A stretch of DNA of 64,000 bases from Streptomyces sp. NBC_00178. Lineage in GTDB: Bacteria > Actinomycetota > Actinomycetes > Streptomycetales > Streptomycetaceae. Position numbers and translations under genes: made by a program. Below the pieces are notes generated by a model. It had not been told where the DNA came from, did not search any database, and was given only the letters and a program-made list of their open reading frames with translations. The DNA lies in the NCBI RefSeq assembly GCF_036206005.1, contig NZ_CP108143.1:3052001-3116000 (forward strand), given 5' to 3'. Below are positions 1-8,098 of the stretch, piece after piece (position 1 is the stretch's first letter; the number at the start of each line of letters is the position of its first letter).

Positions 1-160
1 GTACCTGCCCTGGGCGGCGCAGGTGTCGGCGGCCTTCGAGGCGAGCGGGGTCAGCTCCACCCCCACGGTACTGATCGACGGGGCGCCGGTGGCCGTCATC
101 AACTCCCTGGGATACGCGGTGACCCCCGAGACGTTCCTCGCCGAGGTGACACCCCGCTGA
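1..160 (+). CDS. DsbA-like thioredoxin-fold protein, 3' end only
   Basis: Only the last 52 codons are present, read in frame 2 of the window and ending in TGA. The residues run through STPTVLIDG, where the Thr-Pro pair is the cis-proline loop typical of thioredoxin/DsbA folds, then a strand and a helix ending in FLAEVTPR. This suits an extracytoplasmic disulfide oxidoreductase or a thioredoxin-fold membrane-anchored protein. The CxxC motif and any signal or anchor would lie upstream of the window. The family call rests on one short motif. Confidence 0.6.
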   Translation, partial: YLPWAAQVSAAFEASGVSSTPTVLIDGAPVAVINSLGYAVTPETFLAEVTPR

Positions 161-200
161 GGCGGGGCCGGCCGGCCCTCACGGCACGGCCCCCGGGGCC

Positions 201-1004
201 TCAGAACACGACACGCGCCGCCATGAGCACCGGCCGCGCGCCGGGGTCGCCCTCCACCTCCAGGGTGCCGCGCACGCGCCGCCCCGACAGGTGCCGGGCG
301 AGGTCGACGGCGTCGGCACGGACGACCGCCGCCGGGGCCCCGCTGCCCAGCAGGTGGCTGCCTCCCGCGGGCCCGTGGAGATCGAGCTCCGCGGCGGGTC
401 CGGTCCAGGTCAGGGCCAGGTCGAGGACCACCTGGTCCATGACCTCCCGGTCGTGCGCACCCAGCACCGGGTCCGCCCCGGTGGCATCGCCGAGGTCGAT
501 CCGGTGCATCCAGGTGTCCCGGACCATGAGGACGCCGTAGAGGTACTCCACCGAGTCCTCGGGCAGCGCCTTCGCCTCCGGGTACAGCAGACTCGGCCGG
601 ACCCTGCGGCGCAGGGCCGCGGGCAGGCGGCGCATGGCGATGATGGCCTGGGGGGCGTAGCGGGCGAGCGCGCCGATGAGTTCGCGCCCCGGGACGGCCT
701 GCCGGTCCTCGATCTGGATCTCGTTGTGCCCGTCGAGCGGGCCGAGGCCGGGGTGGGTCCGCCGGGCCCTGCGGATCCGCCGCAACGCCACCCACGGGCG
801 CGGAATCTCCTCGTACTGGCCGACGGTGTGCGCGAGCATGTCCCGCACCGTCCAGCCCGCGCACGGACTGGGCCGCCGCCAGTCCTCGTCGGACACCTCA
901 CGGTACGTCGACAGCGTCGCCCGGAGCTCCGCCTCGTTGACCTCGCGGGCCCGGGCTCCCGACGTGCGCCGGATCGCGCGGGTGACCGGTGCGGTGACGG
1001 ACAT
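201..1004 (-). CDS. MDMPI/DinB-fold family protein (possible mycothiol-dependent enzyme)
   Basis: Protein of 267 residues. The N-terminal part carries the maleylpyruvate-isomerase/DinB signature: SPCAGWTVRDMLAHTVG, where the His sits in a helix that normally contributes a metal ligand, and MVRDTWMHRIDL further on, with the second His. The C-terminal 80 residues resemble the SCP-2-like tail of actinobacterial members. Such proteins often use mycothiol as cofactor; the substrate cannot be told. The ATG was chosen because GGGAGG lies eight bases upstream; the longer open frame has no ribosome binding site and low-complexity sequence. It is divergent from the next gene. Confidence 0.75.
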   Translation of the reverse strand: MSVTAPVTRAIRRTSGARAREVNEAELRATLSTYREVSDEDWRRPSPCAGWTVRDMLAHTVGQYEEIPRPWVALRRIRRARRTHPGLGPLDGHNEIQIEDRQAVPGRELIGALARYAPQAIIAMRRLPAALRRRVRPSLLYPEAKALPEDSVEYLYGVLMVRDTWMHRIDLGDATGADPVLGAHDREVMDQVVLDLALTWTGPAAELDLHGPAGGSHLLGSGAPAAVVRADAVDLARHLSGRRVRGTLEVEGDPGARPVLMAARVVF

Positions 1005-1127
1005 GGCACGCCTCCCAGGTCCCCGCACCCACGCTACGCCGACGGCGGGCGGCCCGCCTCGTGCCGGAGCCGGAACAGGGGGGCTAACCCCACTGACCGG
1101 GGCGGGCCGGCTTCGTACGGTAGGCGT

Positions 1128-1547
1128 ATGGAAGCCCGTGATCCCGAGCTGAGACGAGAGCTCGACGCGACCCTGCACGCCCGTGGCGAGTTGGGGCAGG
1201 AGTACGAGCCCGCACTCGTCGACTCCTTCCTCGGGAAGGTCGAGCAGCGGCTCGACGAGACGATCGACCGGCGGGTGCGGCGGCACCTCGCCGAGCAGCG
1301 GACGTCGGTGGCCCGGGGCGGGCTCCCGTCCGCCCGCCCGGACGGGACCTTCGGCGAGCGGTTCGGCTTCGGGGTCGTCTCGCTGGTGCTGGCCGTCCCG
1401 CTGTCCGCGATCGGCGTCGTGAACGCGGGGATGGGCGGCCTCGTGGTGGCCTGGCTGGGGATCGTCGGGGTCAACGCCGTCCACGCCGCCCGCACGTGGC
1501 CGTGGTTCCGGGGCGAGCGGCGGGCCGCGTCGGACTGGGACGACTGA
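1128..1547 (+). CDS. Small conserved membrane-anchored protein
   Basis: Protein of 139 residues. Residues 1-65 are charged and helical, possibly coiled coil (ELRRELDATL through FLGKVEQRLDETIDRRVRRHL). Two hydrophobic segments follow near residues 87-105 and 107-123, then a short basic/aromatic tail ending in DWDD. This is the usual layout of small actinobacterial 2-TM integral membrane proteins of unknown role. It is transcribed away from the MDMPI gene and converges with the cystathionine beta-synthase gene. The ATG lacks a strong Shine-Dalgarno sequence, so the start is the likeliest rather than a certain one. Confidence 0.6.
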   Translation: MEARDPELRRELDATLHARGELGQEYEPALVDSFLGKVEQRLDETIDRRVRRHLAEQRTSVARGGLPSARPDGTFGERFGFGVVSLVLAVPLSAIGVVNAGMGGLVVAWLGIVGVNAVHAARTWPWFRGERRAASDWDD

Positions 1548-1752
1548 GCGGCCGAGCCGGGCGGGACGGAGCACGTATGCCCGCCGGTGTCCGCGCGGGG
1601 GTATGTCGCGGGGACCGCCGCACCCCCGGTTGCCCGGAGGGCGGGACGACGGCGGTCCCCGCGAGGGACGCGGTCCCGGGTCAGGGCCGGGTGGCGCGTC
1701 CTGGCGACGGTGGAGGTCCGGGAGCCGCTCCGTAGTCCGTGTCGCCGTATGC

Positions 1753-1780
1753 GGTGCCGGCGGGTCTCCCCGCCGACACC
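1753..1780. terminator. Hairpin between convergent genes
   Basis: CGGCGGG and CCCGCCG pair around a TCTC loop, with partial extension by GGTG/ACACC. It lies in the 318-bp gap between a plus-strand membrane protein gene and the minus-strand cystathionine beta-synthase gene, so it could end either transcript. Nothing else was recognised in that gap. Confidence 0.4.
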
Positions 1781-1865
1781 CATGACTCTGCCGGAGCCGT
1801 GTTAAGCCGGTGCTGCGCCGACGTGTCGCGCTCGTACCGATTCCGCGAACCCGGAGAACCCGGCG

Positions 1866-3269
1866 TTACGGCTTCGGGGCCGCGTCCTTCGCGAGGAAGG
1901 CCAGCACGTCCTGCCGGCTCACCACGCCCTTCGGCTTGCCCTCGACGAGGACGATCGCCGCATCCGCACCGTCCGTACCGCTGAGCACGGCCATCAGGTC
2001 CTCGACCGGCTCGCCGGAGCCGACCTGGGGCAGCGGGGCCGACATGTGCCTCTCCAGCGCGTCGGACAGCGTCGCCCGCTGGGTGAACAGGGCGTCCAGC
2101 AGCTGCCGCTCCACCACGGAGCCGATGACCTCGGCGGCCATCACGTCCGGGTGACCCGCGCCGGGCTTCACGATCGGCATCTGGGAGACGCCGTACTCCC
2201 GGAGCACGTCGATGGCCTCGCCGACCGTCTCCTCCGGGTGCATGTGGACGAGCGAGGGGAGCGGCCCCTCCTTGAAGTCGAGCACGGCGCCGACCCGGGC
2301 CGACGGGCCCGCGTCCTCCAGGAACCCGTAGTCGGCCATCCACTCGTCGTTGAAGATCTTGCTCATGTAACCGCGTCCGCTGTCCGGGAGCAGCACGACC
2401 ACGACGTCGTCGGGACCGAGGCGCGAGGCCACCTCCAGCGCCGCGACGACGGCCATGCCGCAGGAACCGCCGACGAGGAGGCCCTCCTCCTTGGCGAGGC
2501 GGCGCGTCATCTGGAACGAGTCCTTGTCCGAGACGGCGACGATCTCGTCGGTGACCGTGCGGTCGTAGGCGCTCGGCCAGAAGTCCTCGCCGACACCCTC
2601 CACGAGGTACGGGCGCCCGGAGCCGCCGGAGTAGACCGAGCCCTCCGGGTCGGCGCCGACGACCCGCACACGGCCGTCGCTGATCTCCTTGAGGTAGCGG
2701 CCCGTGCCGGAGATCGTGCCGCCGGTGCCGACGCCCGCGACGAAGTGGGTGATCCGCCCCTCCGTCTGCTCCCAGAGCTCGGGACCCGTGGTCTCGTAGT
2801 GCGAGCGCGGGTTGTTCGGGTTGGAGTACTGGTCGGGCTTCCACGCCCCCGGCGTCTCACGGACCAGCCGGTCGGACACGTTGTAGTACGAGTCCGGGTG
2901 CTCCGGGTCGACGGCGGTGGGGCAGACGACGACCTCGGCACCGTACGCGCGCAGCACGTTGATCTTGTCGGTGGACACCTTGTCCGGGCAGACGAAGATG
3001 CACTTGTAGCCCTTCTGCTGGGCGACGATCGCGAGGCCCACACCGGTGTTGCCACTGGTGGGCTCGACGATCGTGCCGCCGGGCTTCAGCTCACCGCTCT
3101 GCTCGGCGGCCTCGATCATGCGCAGCGCGATGCGGTCCTTCACCGACCCGCCGGGGTTGAAGTACTCGACCTTGGCCAGGACCGTCGCCTGAATGCCTGC
3201 CGTCACATTGCGCAGCCTGACCAGCGGGGTGTTGCCGACAAGACTGATCATCGAATCGTGGAATTGCAC
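1866..3269 (-). CDS. cbs: Cystathionine beta-synthase (PLP enzyme with CBS domains)
   Basis: Condenses serine with homocysteine to give cystathionine, the first step of reverse transsulfuration to cysteine. The 467-residue protein opens QFHDSMISLVGNTPLVRL and has the PLP-lysine motif GGSVKDR (Lys44), the substrate loop TSGNTG, and the phosphate loop GVGTGGTISGTGRYLK. After about residue 330 come two CBS regulatory domains, which separates it from plain cysteine synthases. GTG was taken as the start because GGAG lies six bases upstream; a TTG ten codons earlier has no ribosome binding site. It is divergent from the SGNH hydrolase gene. In other actinobacteria the CBS pair binds adenosyl ligands; that is family knowledge, not visible here. 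Confidence 0.93.
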   Translation of the reverse strand: MQFHDSMISLVGNTPLVRLRNVTAGIQATVLAKVEYFNPGGSVKDRIALRMIEAAEQSGELKPGGTIVEPTSGNTGVGLAIVAQQKGYKCIFVCPDKVSTDKINVLRAYGAEVVVCPTAVDPEHPDSYYNVSDRLVRETPGAWKPDQYSNPNNPRSHYETTGPELWEQTEGRITHFVAGVGTGGTISGTGRYLKEISDGRVRVVGADPEGSVYSGGSGRPYLVEGVGEDFWPSAYDRTVTDEIVAVSDKDSFQMTRRLAKEEGLLVGGSCGMAVVAALEVASRLGPDDVVVVLLPDSGRGYMSKIFNDEWMADYGFLEDAGPSARVGAVLDFKEGPLPSLVHMHPEETVGEAIDVLREYGVSQMPIVKPGAGHPDVMAAEVIGSVVERQLLDALFTQRATLSDALERHMSAPLPQVGSGEPVEDLMAVLSGTDGADAAIVLVEGKPKGVVSRQDVLAFLAKDAAPKP

Positions 3270-3409
3270 CGTGTACTCCGGGATCTCCGAGATGGTCAAG
3301 CAAGACTATGCGTACGTGCGGGACATTGGACCAGGCGATTGGGCCGGGCCCCCTACGGGGCAGTTAGTCCTGTGTACGGCTGTGCGGCATGGAGGAGGTG
3401 GACCGGACT

Positions 3410-4474
3410 GTGTCAAGAGCGAGGGTGGCACGGCGGATCGCGGCGGGTGCGGCCTACGGCGGCGGGAGCGTCGGGCTGATCGGTGCGGCGACGGTGGGTC
3501 TGGTGCTGGCGGAGGTCCAACTGGCGAAACGGCGGGTGGGCGGCGGGATCGCGCCCGTCCCGCCGAGCGCGGACGGGCGGTACGGGGTGGCGTTCGCGGG
3601 CCCCACCGATCCGCTGCGGTTCGTCATGCTCGGCGACTCGACGGCGGCCGGGCAGGGGGTGCGCAGAGCGGGCCAGACACCCGGCGCGCTCCTCGCGTCG
3701 GGACTCGCCGCGGTGGCCGAACGGCCGGTCGACCTGCGGAACGCCGCCCTACCGGGTGCGCGGTCGGACGACCTGGAGCGTCAGGTGTCGCTCGTGCTCG
3801 CGGATCCGTCCGGTGTACCGGACGTGTGCGCGATCATGATCGGCGCGAACGACGTGACCCACCGGATGCCGGCGACGCAGTCGGTGCGCTTCCTGAGCAT
3901 CGCGGTGCGCAGACTGCGCACCGCGGGCGCGGAAGTGGTCGTCGGGACCTGCCCCGACCTGGGCACCATCGAGCCGGTCTACCAGCCGCTGCGCTGGCTG
4001 GCCCGGCGGGTCAGCCGGCAGCTCGCGGCGGCCCAGACGATCGGCGCGGTGGAACAGGGCGGCCGGACGGTCTCGCTGGGCGACCTGCTCGGTCCCGAGT
4101 TCGAGGCGAACCCGCGGGAACTCTTCGGTCCCGACAACTACCACCCCTCCGCCGAGGGCTACGCGACCGCGGCGATGGCGATGCTGCCCACCCTGTGCGC
4201 GGCGCTGGGCCTGTGGCCCGAGTCCGACCACCTCGACGGCTCGCGCCGGGAGGGCATGCTGCCGGTGGCGAAGGCGGCGTCGAGGGCGGCCCGGGAGGCC
4301 GGTACCGAGGTGACGGGGGCACGCGCGCCCTGGGCCCTGCTCAAGCACCGCCGGCGCCGGCGCCTTCCCGCCCACACCGAACCGGTGCGGCACGAGGGCA
4401 CGGGCAAAGGGCCGGACGCCCTGGGGAAATGGATGCCCGGACACGGCTCCGGTGCCACATGGCGCCGGGCCTGA
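3410..4474 (+). CDS. SGNH/GDSL-family hydrolase (lipase/esterase-like)
   Basis: Protein of 354 residues with the SGNH blocks in order: GDSTAAG (block I, nucleophile Ser), a Gly before ALPGARSDDL, GAND (block III) and DNYHPS (block V, catalytic His). One hydrophobic stretch near the N-terminus (AAYGGGSVGLIGAATVGLVLAEVQLA) is preceded by arginines, so the enzyme is probably membrane-anchored or secreted. The C-terminal 90 residues are basic and low-complexity. The GTG start was chosen because GGAGGAGG lies 11 bases upstream; an ATG seven codons earlier would overlap that site. The substrate is unknown. Confidence 0.85.
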   Translation: MSRARVARRIAAGAAYGGGSVGLIGAATVGLVLAEVQLAKRRVGGGIAPVPPSADGRYGVAFAGPTDPLRFVMLGDSTAAGQGVRRAGQTPGALLASGLAAVAERPVDLRNAALPGARSDDLERQVSLVLADPSGVPDVCAIMIGANDVTHRMPATQSVRFLSIAVRRLRTAGAEVVVGTCPDLGTIEPVYQPLRWLARRVSRQLAAAQTIGAVEQGGRTVSLGDLLGPEFEANPRELFGPDNYHPSAEGYATAAMAMLPTLCAALGLWPESDHLDGSRREGMLPVAKAASRAAREAGTEVTGARAPWALLKHRRRRRLPAHTEPVRHEGTGKGPDALGKWMPGHGSGATWRRA

Positions 4475-4500
4475 ACCCTCGGCCCTGAGCGAGCGGTACG

Positions 4501-4533
4501 GGTGCCGGTGCCGCGACCCGTGGCACCGGCACC
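4501..4533 (+). terminator. Perfect 12-bp hairpin after the SGNH hydrolase gene
   Basis: GGTGCCGGTGCC pairs exactly with GGCACCGGCACC around a 9-base loop, 26 bases after the stop codon. There is no U-tract, as is common in high-GC actinobacteria. Confidence 0.75.
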
Positions 4534-4591
4534 GTCCACCGGCCGGTTTCGGGGCCGTGCCGCCACCGGCCGACGGGGTCACAGGACACCG

Positions 4592-4635
4592 GCCGGCCGG
4601 GGCACCGGCACCAGCCGACCGGGGTACCGGCACCG
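4592..4635. repeat. Two adjacent 22-bp near-identical units
   Basis: The two units (each GCCGxCCGGGGxACCGGCACC plus one base) differ at three positions and share the ACCGGCACC core with the upstream terminator stem. They lie in the 309-bp gap between the SGNH hydrolase and the thiolase. The same gap holds an imperfect dyad TGAGCGGTTGCTTA at 4661-4674, which could be a TetR-type operator for the thiolase gene. No coding sequence was seen in the gap. Confidence 0.5.
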
Positions 4636-4783
4636 GGCGGCCGGGAACATTGCGGGCGACTGAGCGGTTGCTTAGAAAAGAGGCCCGCATCACATCGCCT
4701 GTCGGGTGACCTCAGCTGTACGTCCGGGTAACTTCCAAGGCAGCCCAGCCTTTCCTGCCTTCCAGCCCTCATGGAGCCGCGTG

Positions 4784-6004
4784 ATGCCCGAAGCCGTGAT
4801 CGTCTCTGCTGCCCGTTCACCCATCGGCCGGGCCTTCAAGGGGTCCCTGAAGGATCTGCGCGCGGACGACCTGACCGCGACCATCATCCAGACCGCGCTG
4901 GCCAAGGTCCCGGAGCTGGACCCGAAGGACATCGACGACCTGATGCTCGGCTGCGGCCTCCCCGGCGGCGAGCAGGGCAACAACCTGGGCCGCATCATCG
5001 CCGTGCAGATGGGGATGGACCACCTCCCCGGATGTACGGTCACCCGCTACTGCTCCTCCTCGCTGCAGACGAGCCGCATGGCGCTGCACGCCATCAAGGC
5101 CGGCGAGGGCGACGTCTTCATCTCCGCCGGCGTCGAGATGGTGTCCCGCTTCGTGAAGGGCAACTCCGACAGCCTCCCGGACACGCACAACCCGCTGTTC
5201 GCCGACGCCGAGGCCCGCACCGCGGCCCGCGCCGAGGAGTCCGGGGCGAGCTGGACCGATCCGCGCGAGGAGGGCCTGGTCCCGGACGCGTACATCTCGA
5301 TGGGGCAGACCGCCGAGAACCTGGCCAGGACCAAGGGCGTCACCCGTCAGGACATGGACGAGTTCGGCGTGCGCTCGCAGAACCTCGCCGAGGAAGCCAT
5401 CAAGAACGGCTTCTGGGAGCGCGAGATCACCCCCGTGACCACGCCGGACGGCACGGTCGTCTCCAAGGACGACGGCCCGCGCGCCGGGGTCACCCTGGAG
5501 GGCGTGCAGGGCCTCAAGCCGGTGTTCCGTCCCGACGGACTCGTCACCGCGGGGAACTGCTGCCCCCTCAACGACGGCGCCGCCGCCCTGGTGATCATGT
5601 CCGACACCAAGGCGCGCGAGCTGGGTCTGACCCCGCTGGCCCGCATCGTCTCGACCGGCGTCTCGGGCCTGTCCCCCGAGATCATGGGCTACGGCCCCGT
5701 CGAGGCCAGCAAGCAGGCGCTCAAGCGGGCCGGCCTGACGATCGACGACATCGACCTGGCCGAGATCAACGAGGCCTTCGCCGCCCAGGTCATCCCGTCC
5801 TACCGGGACCTCGGCCTGCCGCTGGACAAGGTCAACGTCAACGGCGGCGCGATCGCCGTGGGCCACCCCTTCGGCATGACGGGCGCCAGGATCACGGGCA
5901 CGCTGATCAACAGCCTGCAGTTCCACGACAAGCAGTTCGGCCTGGAGACGATGTGCGTGGGCGGCGGCCAGGGCATGGCCATGGTCATCGAGCGGCTGAG
6001 CTGA
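4784..6004 (+). CDS. Acetyl-CoA C-acetyltransferase (thiolase)
   Basis: Condenses or cleaves acetoacetyl-CoA, a step in short-chain fatty acid oxidation and in supplying acetoacetyl-CoA. The 406-residue protein has all thiolase landmarks: nucleophilic Cys90 in YCSSSLQ, NEAFAAQ, His361 in GHPFGMTG, and acid/base Cys391 in CVGGGQG. The length is normal for the family. The ATG start gives the canonical MPEAVIVSAARSPIG opening, although no strong Shine-Dalgarno sequence precedes it. Its final four codons and stop lie inside the first unit of a 100-bp tandem repeat that runs into the intergenic region. Confidence 0.92.
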   Translation: MPEAVIVSAARSPIGRAFKGSLKDLRADDLTATIIQTALAKVPELDPKDIDDLMLGCGLPGGEQGNNLGRIIAVQMGMDHLPGCTVTRYCSSSLQTSRMALHAIKAGEGDVFISAGVEMVSRFVKGNSDSLPDTHNPLFADAEARTAARAEESGASWTDPREEGLVPDAYISMGQTAENLARTKGVTRQDMDEFGVRSQNLAEEAIKNGFWEREITPVTTPDGTVVSKDDGPRAGVTLEGVQGLKPVFRPDGLVTAGNCCPLNDGAAALVIMSDTKARELGLTPLARIVSTGVSGLSPEIMGYGPVEASKQALKRAGLTIDDIDLAEINEAFAAQVIPSYRDLGLPLDKVNVNGGAIAVGHPFGMTGARITGTLINSLQFHDKQFGLETMCVGGGQGMAMVIERLS

Positions 6005-6229
6005 GCCGTAGCGGAGGGCAGGGGCGCCCGAGGTACGAGGGCGGCACCTGCCCGCAGCGCAGGCGAAGCCCAGCGCGACCACGGACACCCAGCGGCTGAG
6101 CTGAGCCGTAGCGGAGGGCAGGGCCGCCCGAGGTACGAGGGCGGCACCTGCCCGCAGCGCAGGCGAAGCCCAGCGCGACCACGGACACCCAGCGGCTGAG
6201 CTGAGCCGTAGCGGAGGGCAGGGCCGCCC
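5991..6229. repeat. 100-bp tandem repeat, 2.4 copies, spanning the thiolase stop codon
   Basis: Units begin at 5991, 6091 and 6191 with the same AGCGGCTGAGCTGAGCCGTA. Units one and two differ at one base (GGGGCGCCC against GGGCCGCCC); the third matches for 39 bases and then runs into the terminator. Each full unit can fold a GCCGCCC/GGGCGGC stem. Because the unit starts inside the last codons, the sequence for Arg-Leu-Ser-stop is duplicated twice downstream of the real stop. This looks like a recent slippage or recombination duplication. Confidence 0.95.
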
Positions 6230-6252
6230 CGGCGTCGACGCCGGGGCGGCCC
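6221..6252 (+). terminator. Thiolase terminator, perfect 14-bp stem
   Basis: GGGCCGCCCCGGCG pairs fully with CGCCGGGGCGGCCC around a TCGA loop and is followed by TTT. It ends the thiolase transcript after the 100-bp repeats. The remaining 224 bases up to the next gene hold no recognised feature. Confidence 0.85.
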
Positions 6253-6476
6253 TTTCGCGGGCACCGCTTGCCGCGTGGGGGCCCGTCCGAATCGGCGCGA
6301 GCCCCGATCGTGACCGAATCTCCCCCAGGATGTGATCTGCGTCCCGGGGGAGAACCGTTTACCCAGGTCACACCAGCCCCAGGCCTAAACATCGGGCCCA
6401 AAGACCTGTCCATTTCGTGACGTAATGCACTGACAGCAGGCACAGGTGCAGGACAAGCTGATGTAGGAAGTCGGGG

Positions 6477-7361
6477 GTGTCGATTGAATCCGGGAGTATG
6501 TCAGTGAGCGCCATGCCGTTTGCCCTGTTGCTGACCACCGCCGCTGCCACGGCCGTCGGCGCCGCCGCTCTGCACGCTGCTCACGGGCTGCGCAAGCAGG
6601 TGACGGCCCTGCGCACCGAGCTCGCGGAGGGGCGGGCACTCCACGCCTCCCTGCCCGGGCAGCAGGACCGCAGCAGCAGCACCCCCGCCGAGGAGATACG
6701 CACCGCCGTCGCGGAGGCGCTCGCCGAGGAGCGCGAGCGCGAGCTCGCCGAGGCCCGTGCCTTCTGGGCCGCGCAGGAGGCCCGTGACGCGGCCGACGCC
6801 CCGTCCCTGCTGGGCGGGCTCGGCGACGACATCCCGTTCTTCATGCCCCGGCAGACCGACTTCGTGGGCCTGGAGGCGATGGACCTCGACGCCGACGACG
6901 CCATGGACGAGCTGGCCGGACTGGCCGGCCTCACCGATCTGCCCGGGACCGCCGGTGTCGCCGAGTACGCGGAGTTCGCCGAGGACTCCCCCGAACTGGC
7001 CGCGGCCCGTCGCCGCCATCCCTCGCACCCGGACTTCGTCCCCGTGCAGACACCCGTCGTCACCGATCATGAGCGTACCGTGAACCGCCTGGAGCGGCTG
7101 GCCGATACCGGCACCGAGCTCACCGACGTGCGGCCCGGCCCCCTCGGGACCCTCGACGTGTACGTCTTCGCCGACGGCACCACGCTGTGCATGACCCCCG
7201 GCCACCGGGAGACCGCGGAACGGCTCGCCGACTCGCTGCGCTCCGGCGAGCAGCCGGTGCTGCTGGGCGGTTCCGGTGTGTCCGGCGCCTACGCGCTGAC
7301 CTTCTCGTGCGGCGAGGAGAACGTCTACATCCTGGCCGACCGCGTCATCGCCTCGTTCTAG
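6477..7361 (+). CDS. Conserved hypothetical protein with N-terminal membrane segment
   Basis: Protein of 294 residues that I cannot assign to a named family. A hydrophobic segment lies at about residues 12-33 (MPFALLLTTAAATAVGAAALHAAHG). A charged, probably coiled-coil stretch to about residue 105 follows (TALRTELAEGRALH, AEALAEERERELAEARAF), then an acidic linker (MDLDADDAMDEL) and a folded C-terminal domain from about residue 185 that ends ENVYILADRVIASF. It may be a membrane-tethered protein with a cytoplasmic sensory or scaffold domain. GTG with AGGAAG upstream was preferred; an in-frame ATG seven codons later is possible. Its end overlaps the convergent next gene by four bases. Confidence 0.6.
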   Translation: MSIESGSMSVSAMPFALLLTTAAATAVGAAALHAAHGLRKQVTALRTELAEGRALHASLPGQQDRSSSTPAEEIRTAVAEALAEERERELAEARAFWAAQEARDAADAPSLLGGLGDDIPFFMPRQTDFVGLEAMDLDADDAMDELAGLAGLTDLPGTAGVAEYAEFAEDSPELAAARRRHPSHPDFVPVQTPVVTDHERTVNRLERLADTGTELTDVRPGPLGTLDVYVFADGTTLCMTPGHRETAERLADSLRSGEQPVLLGGSGVSGAYALTFSCGEENVYILADRVIASF

Positions 7362-7687
7362 CGGGGCACGGGTGGGAACGCCCGCGCCGATGCCTCCTCG
7401 ACACGGCTCACGGCCTCGTCCAGCTCCTGGGACGGGGCCGTTTCCAGTGCCACCGCCAGGTCCCGGCCGGCGACCGCGAGCTGGTCCCCCACGGTGAATA
7501 TCCCCGCGTCGGGCATGACCCGGGCCTCACGGTCCGGCGCCTCGGTGCGCTGCGCCCACGCGGACAGTTCCCTGGCCGTGGCCAGGGCTTCGGCGGCCAC
7601 ACCCTGCTGCAGCCGGCTCTGCGGAGTGCTCCGCAGGCGGTCGGCGAAGCGGTCCACGGCGGTGATCAGAGGAGTCGTATCGAGCAC
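7358..7687 (-). CDS. Small conserved hypothetical helical protein
   Basis: Protein of 109 residues, predicted almost wholly alpha-helical (MLDTTPLITAVDRFADRLRS, VAAEALATARELSAWAQR, LDEAVSRVEEASARAF), with no signal peptide or membrane segment. No family recognised. The start is GTG with only a weak TAGGGT-like site upstream. It converges on, and overlaps by four bases, the end of the coiled-coil membrane protein gene. Confidence 0.5.
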   Translation of the reverse strand: MLDTTPLITAVDRFADRLRSTPQSRLQQGVAAEALATARELSAWAQRTEAPDREARVMPDAGIFTVGDQLAVAGRDLAVALETAPSQELDEAVSRVEEASARAFPPVPR

Positions 7688-7788
7688 GCCGTGACCCTAC
7701 GCGCCCCCACCGGATGGTTGCCAACACGGCGTCGCTCGGGCACGGTGTCGGGCAAGGACCAGCTACGCGCACTGCGTCGGAGGCGCCG

Positions 7789-8019
7789 ATGTCCCAAGTC
7801 TTCTCCGAAGAGACCCACCGCAACCTGCTCTCCCGGATCCCTCACTGCACCGGTCGTGACATCGCCGACTGGCTCCGCACCGTCGAAGAAGGCCCCTCCC
7901 TCGTCCGGTTCGAGGAGAAGGTCAGCTGGCTGCGGAGCGAACACGACCTCACCTACGGCCACGCCAAGGCGATCATCCATGAGTACGACCTGAGACGAGC
8001 GGCCAGGAACCTCCGCTGA
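7789..8019 (+). CDS. DUF4287-domain small protein
   Basis: Protein of 76 residues. The segment TGRDIADWLRTVEEGP through FEEKVSWLRSEHDLTYGHAKAIIHEYDLRRAARN matches the DUF4287 family of small actinobacterial proteins, in which a helical domain ends in the GHAxAIIHEY motif. Function is unknown. The ATG is supported by GGAGG six bases upstream. It converges with the Bax-inhibitor gene across a strong hairpin. Confidence 0.75.
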   Translation: MSQVFSEETHRNLLSRIPHCTGRDIADWLRTVEEGPSLVRFEEKVSWLRSEHDLTYGHAKAIIHEYDLRRAARNLR

Positions 8020-8044
8020 GGCCCCGCCGCTCGCCCGTGACGGC

Positions 8045-8079
8045 GGACGGCCCGCAGGCATGTCGCCTGCGGGCCGTCC
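8045..8079. terminator. Bidirectional terminator, perfect 15-bp stem
   Basis: GGACGGCCCGCAGGC pairs exactly with its complement around ATGTC. It sits between the convergent DUF4287 gene and the Bax-inhibitor-1 gene and probably serves both. Confidence 0.85.
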
Positions 8080-8098
8080 GTCGTCGTGCGTCTGCGGG

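Noticed and set aside
3270..3299. Ten-codon upstream extension of cystathionine beta-synthase from TTG
   Set aside because: No ribosome binding site before TTG; GTG at 3269 has GGAG six bases upstream and gives the conserved opening.
5991..6229. The 100-bp repeat considered as a CRISPR or integron attachment array
   Set aside because: Repeats are directly adjacent with no spacers and begin inside a coding sequence.
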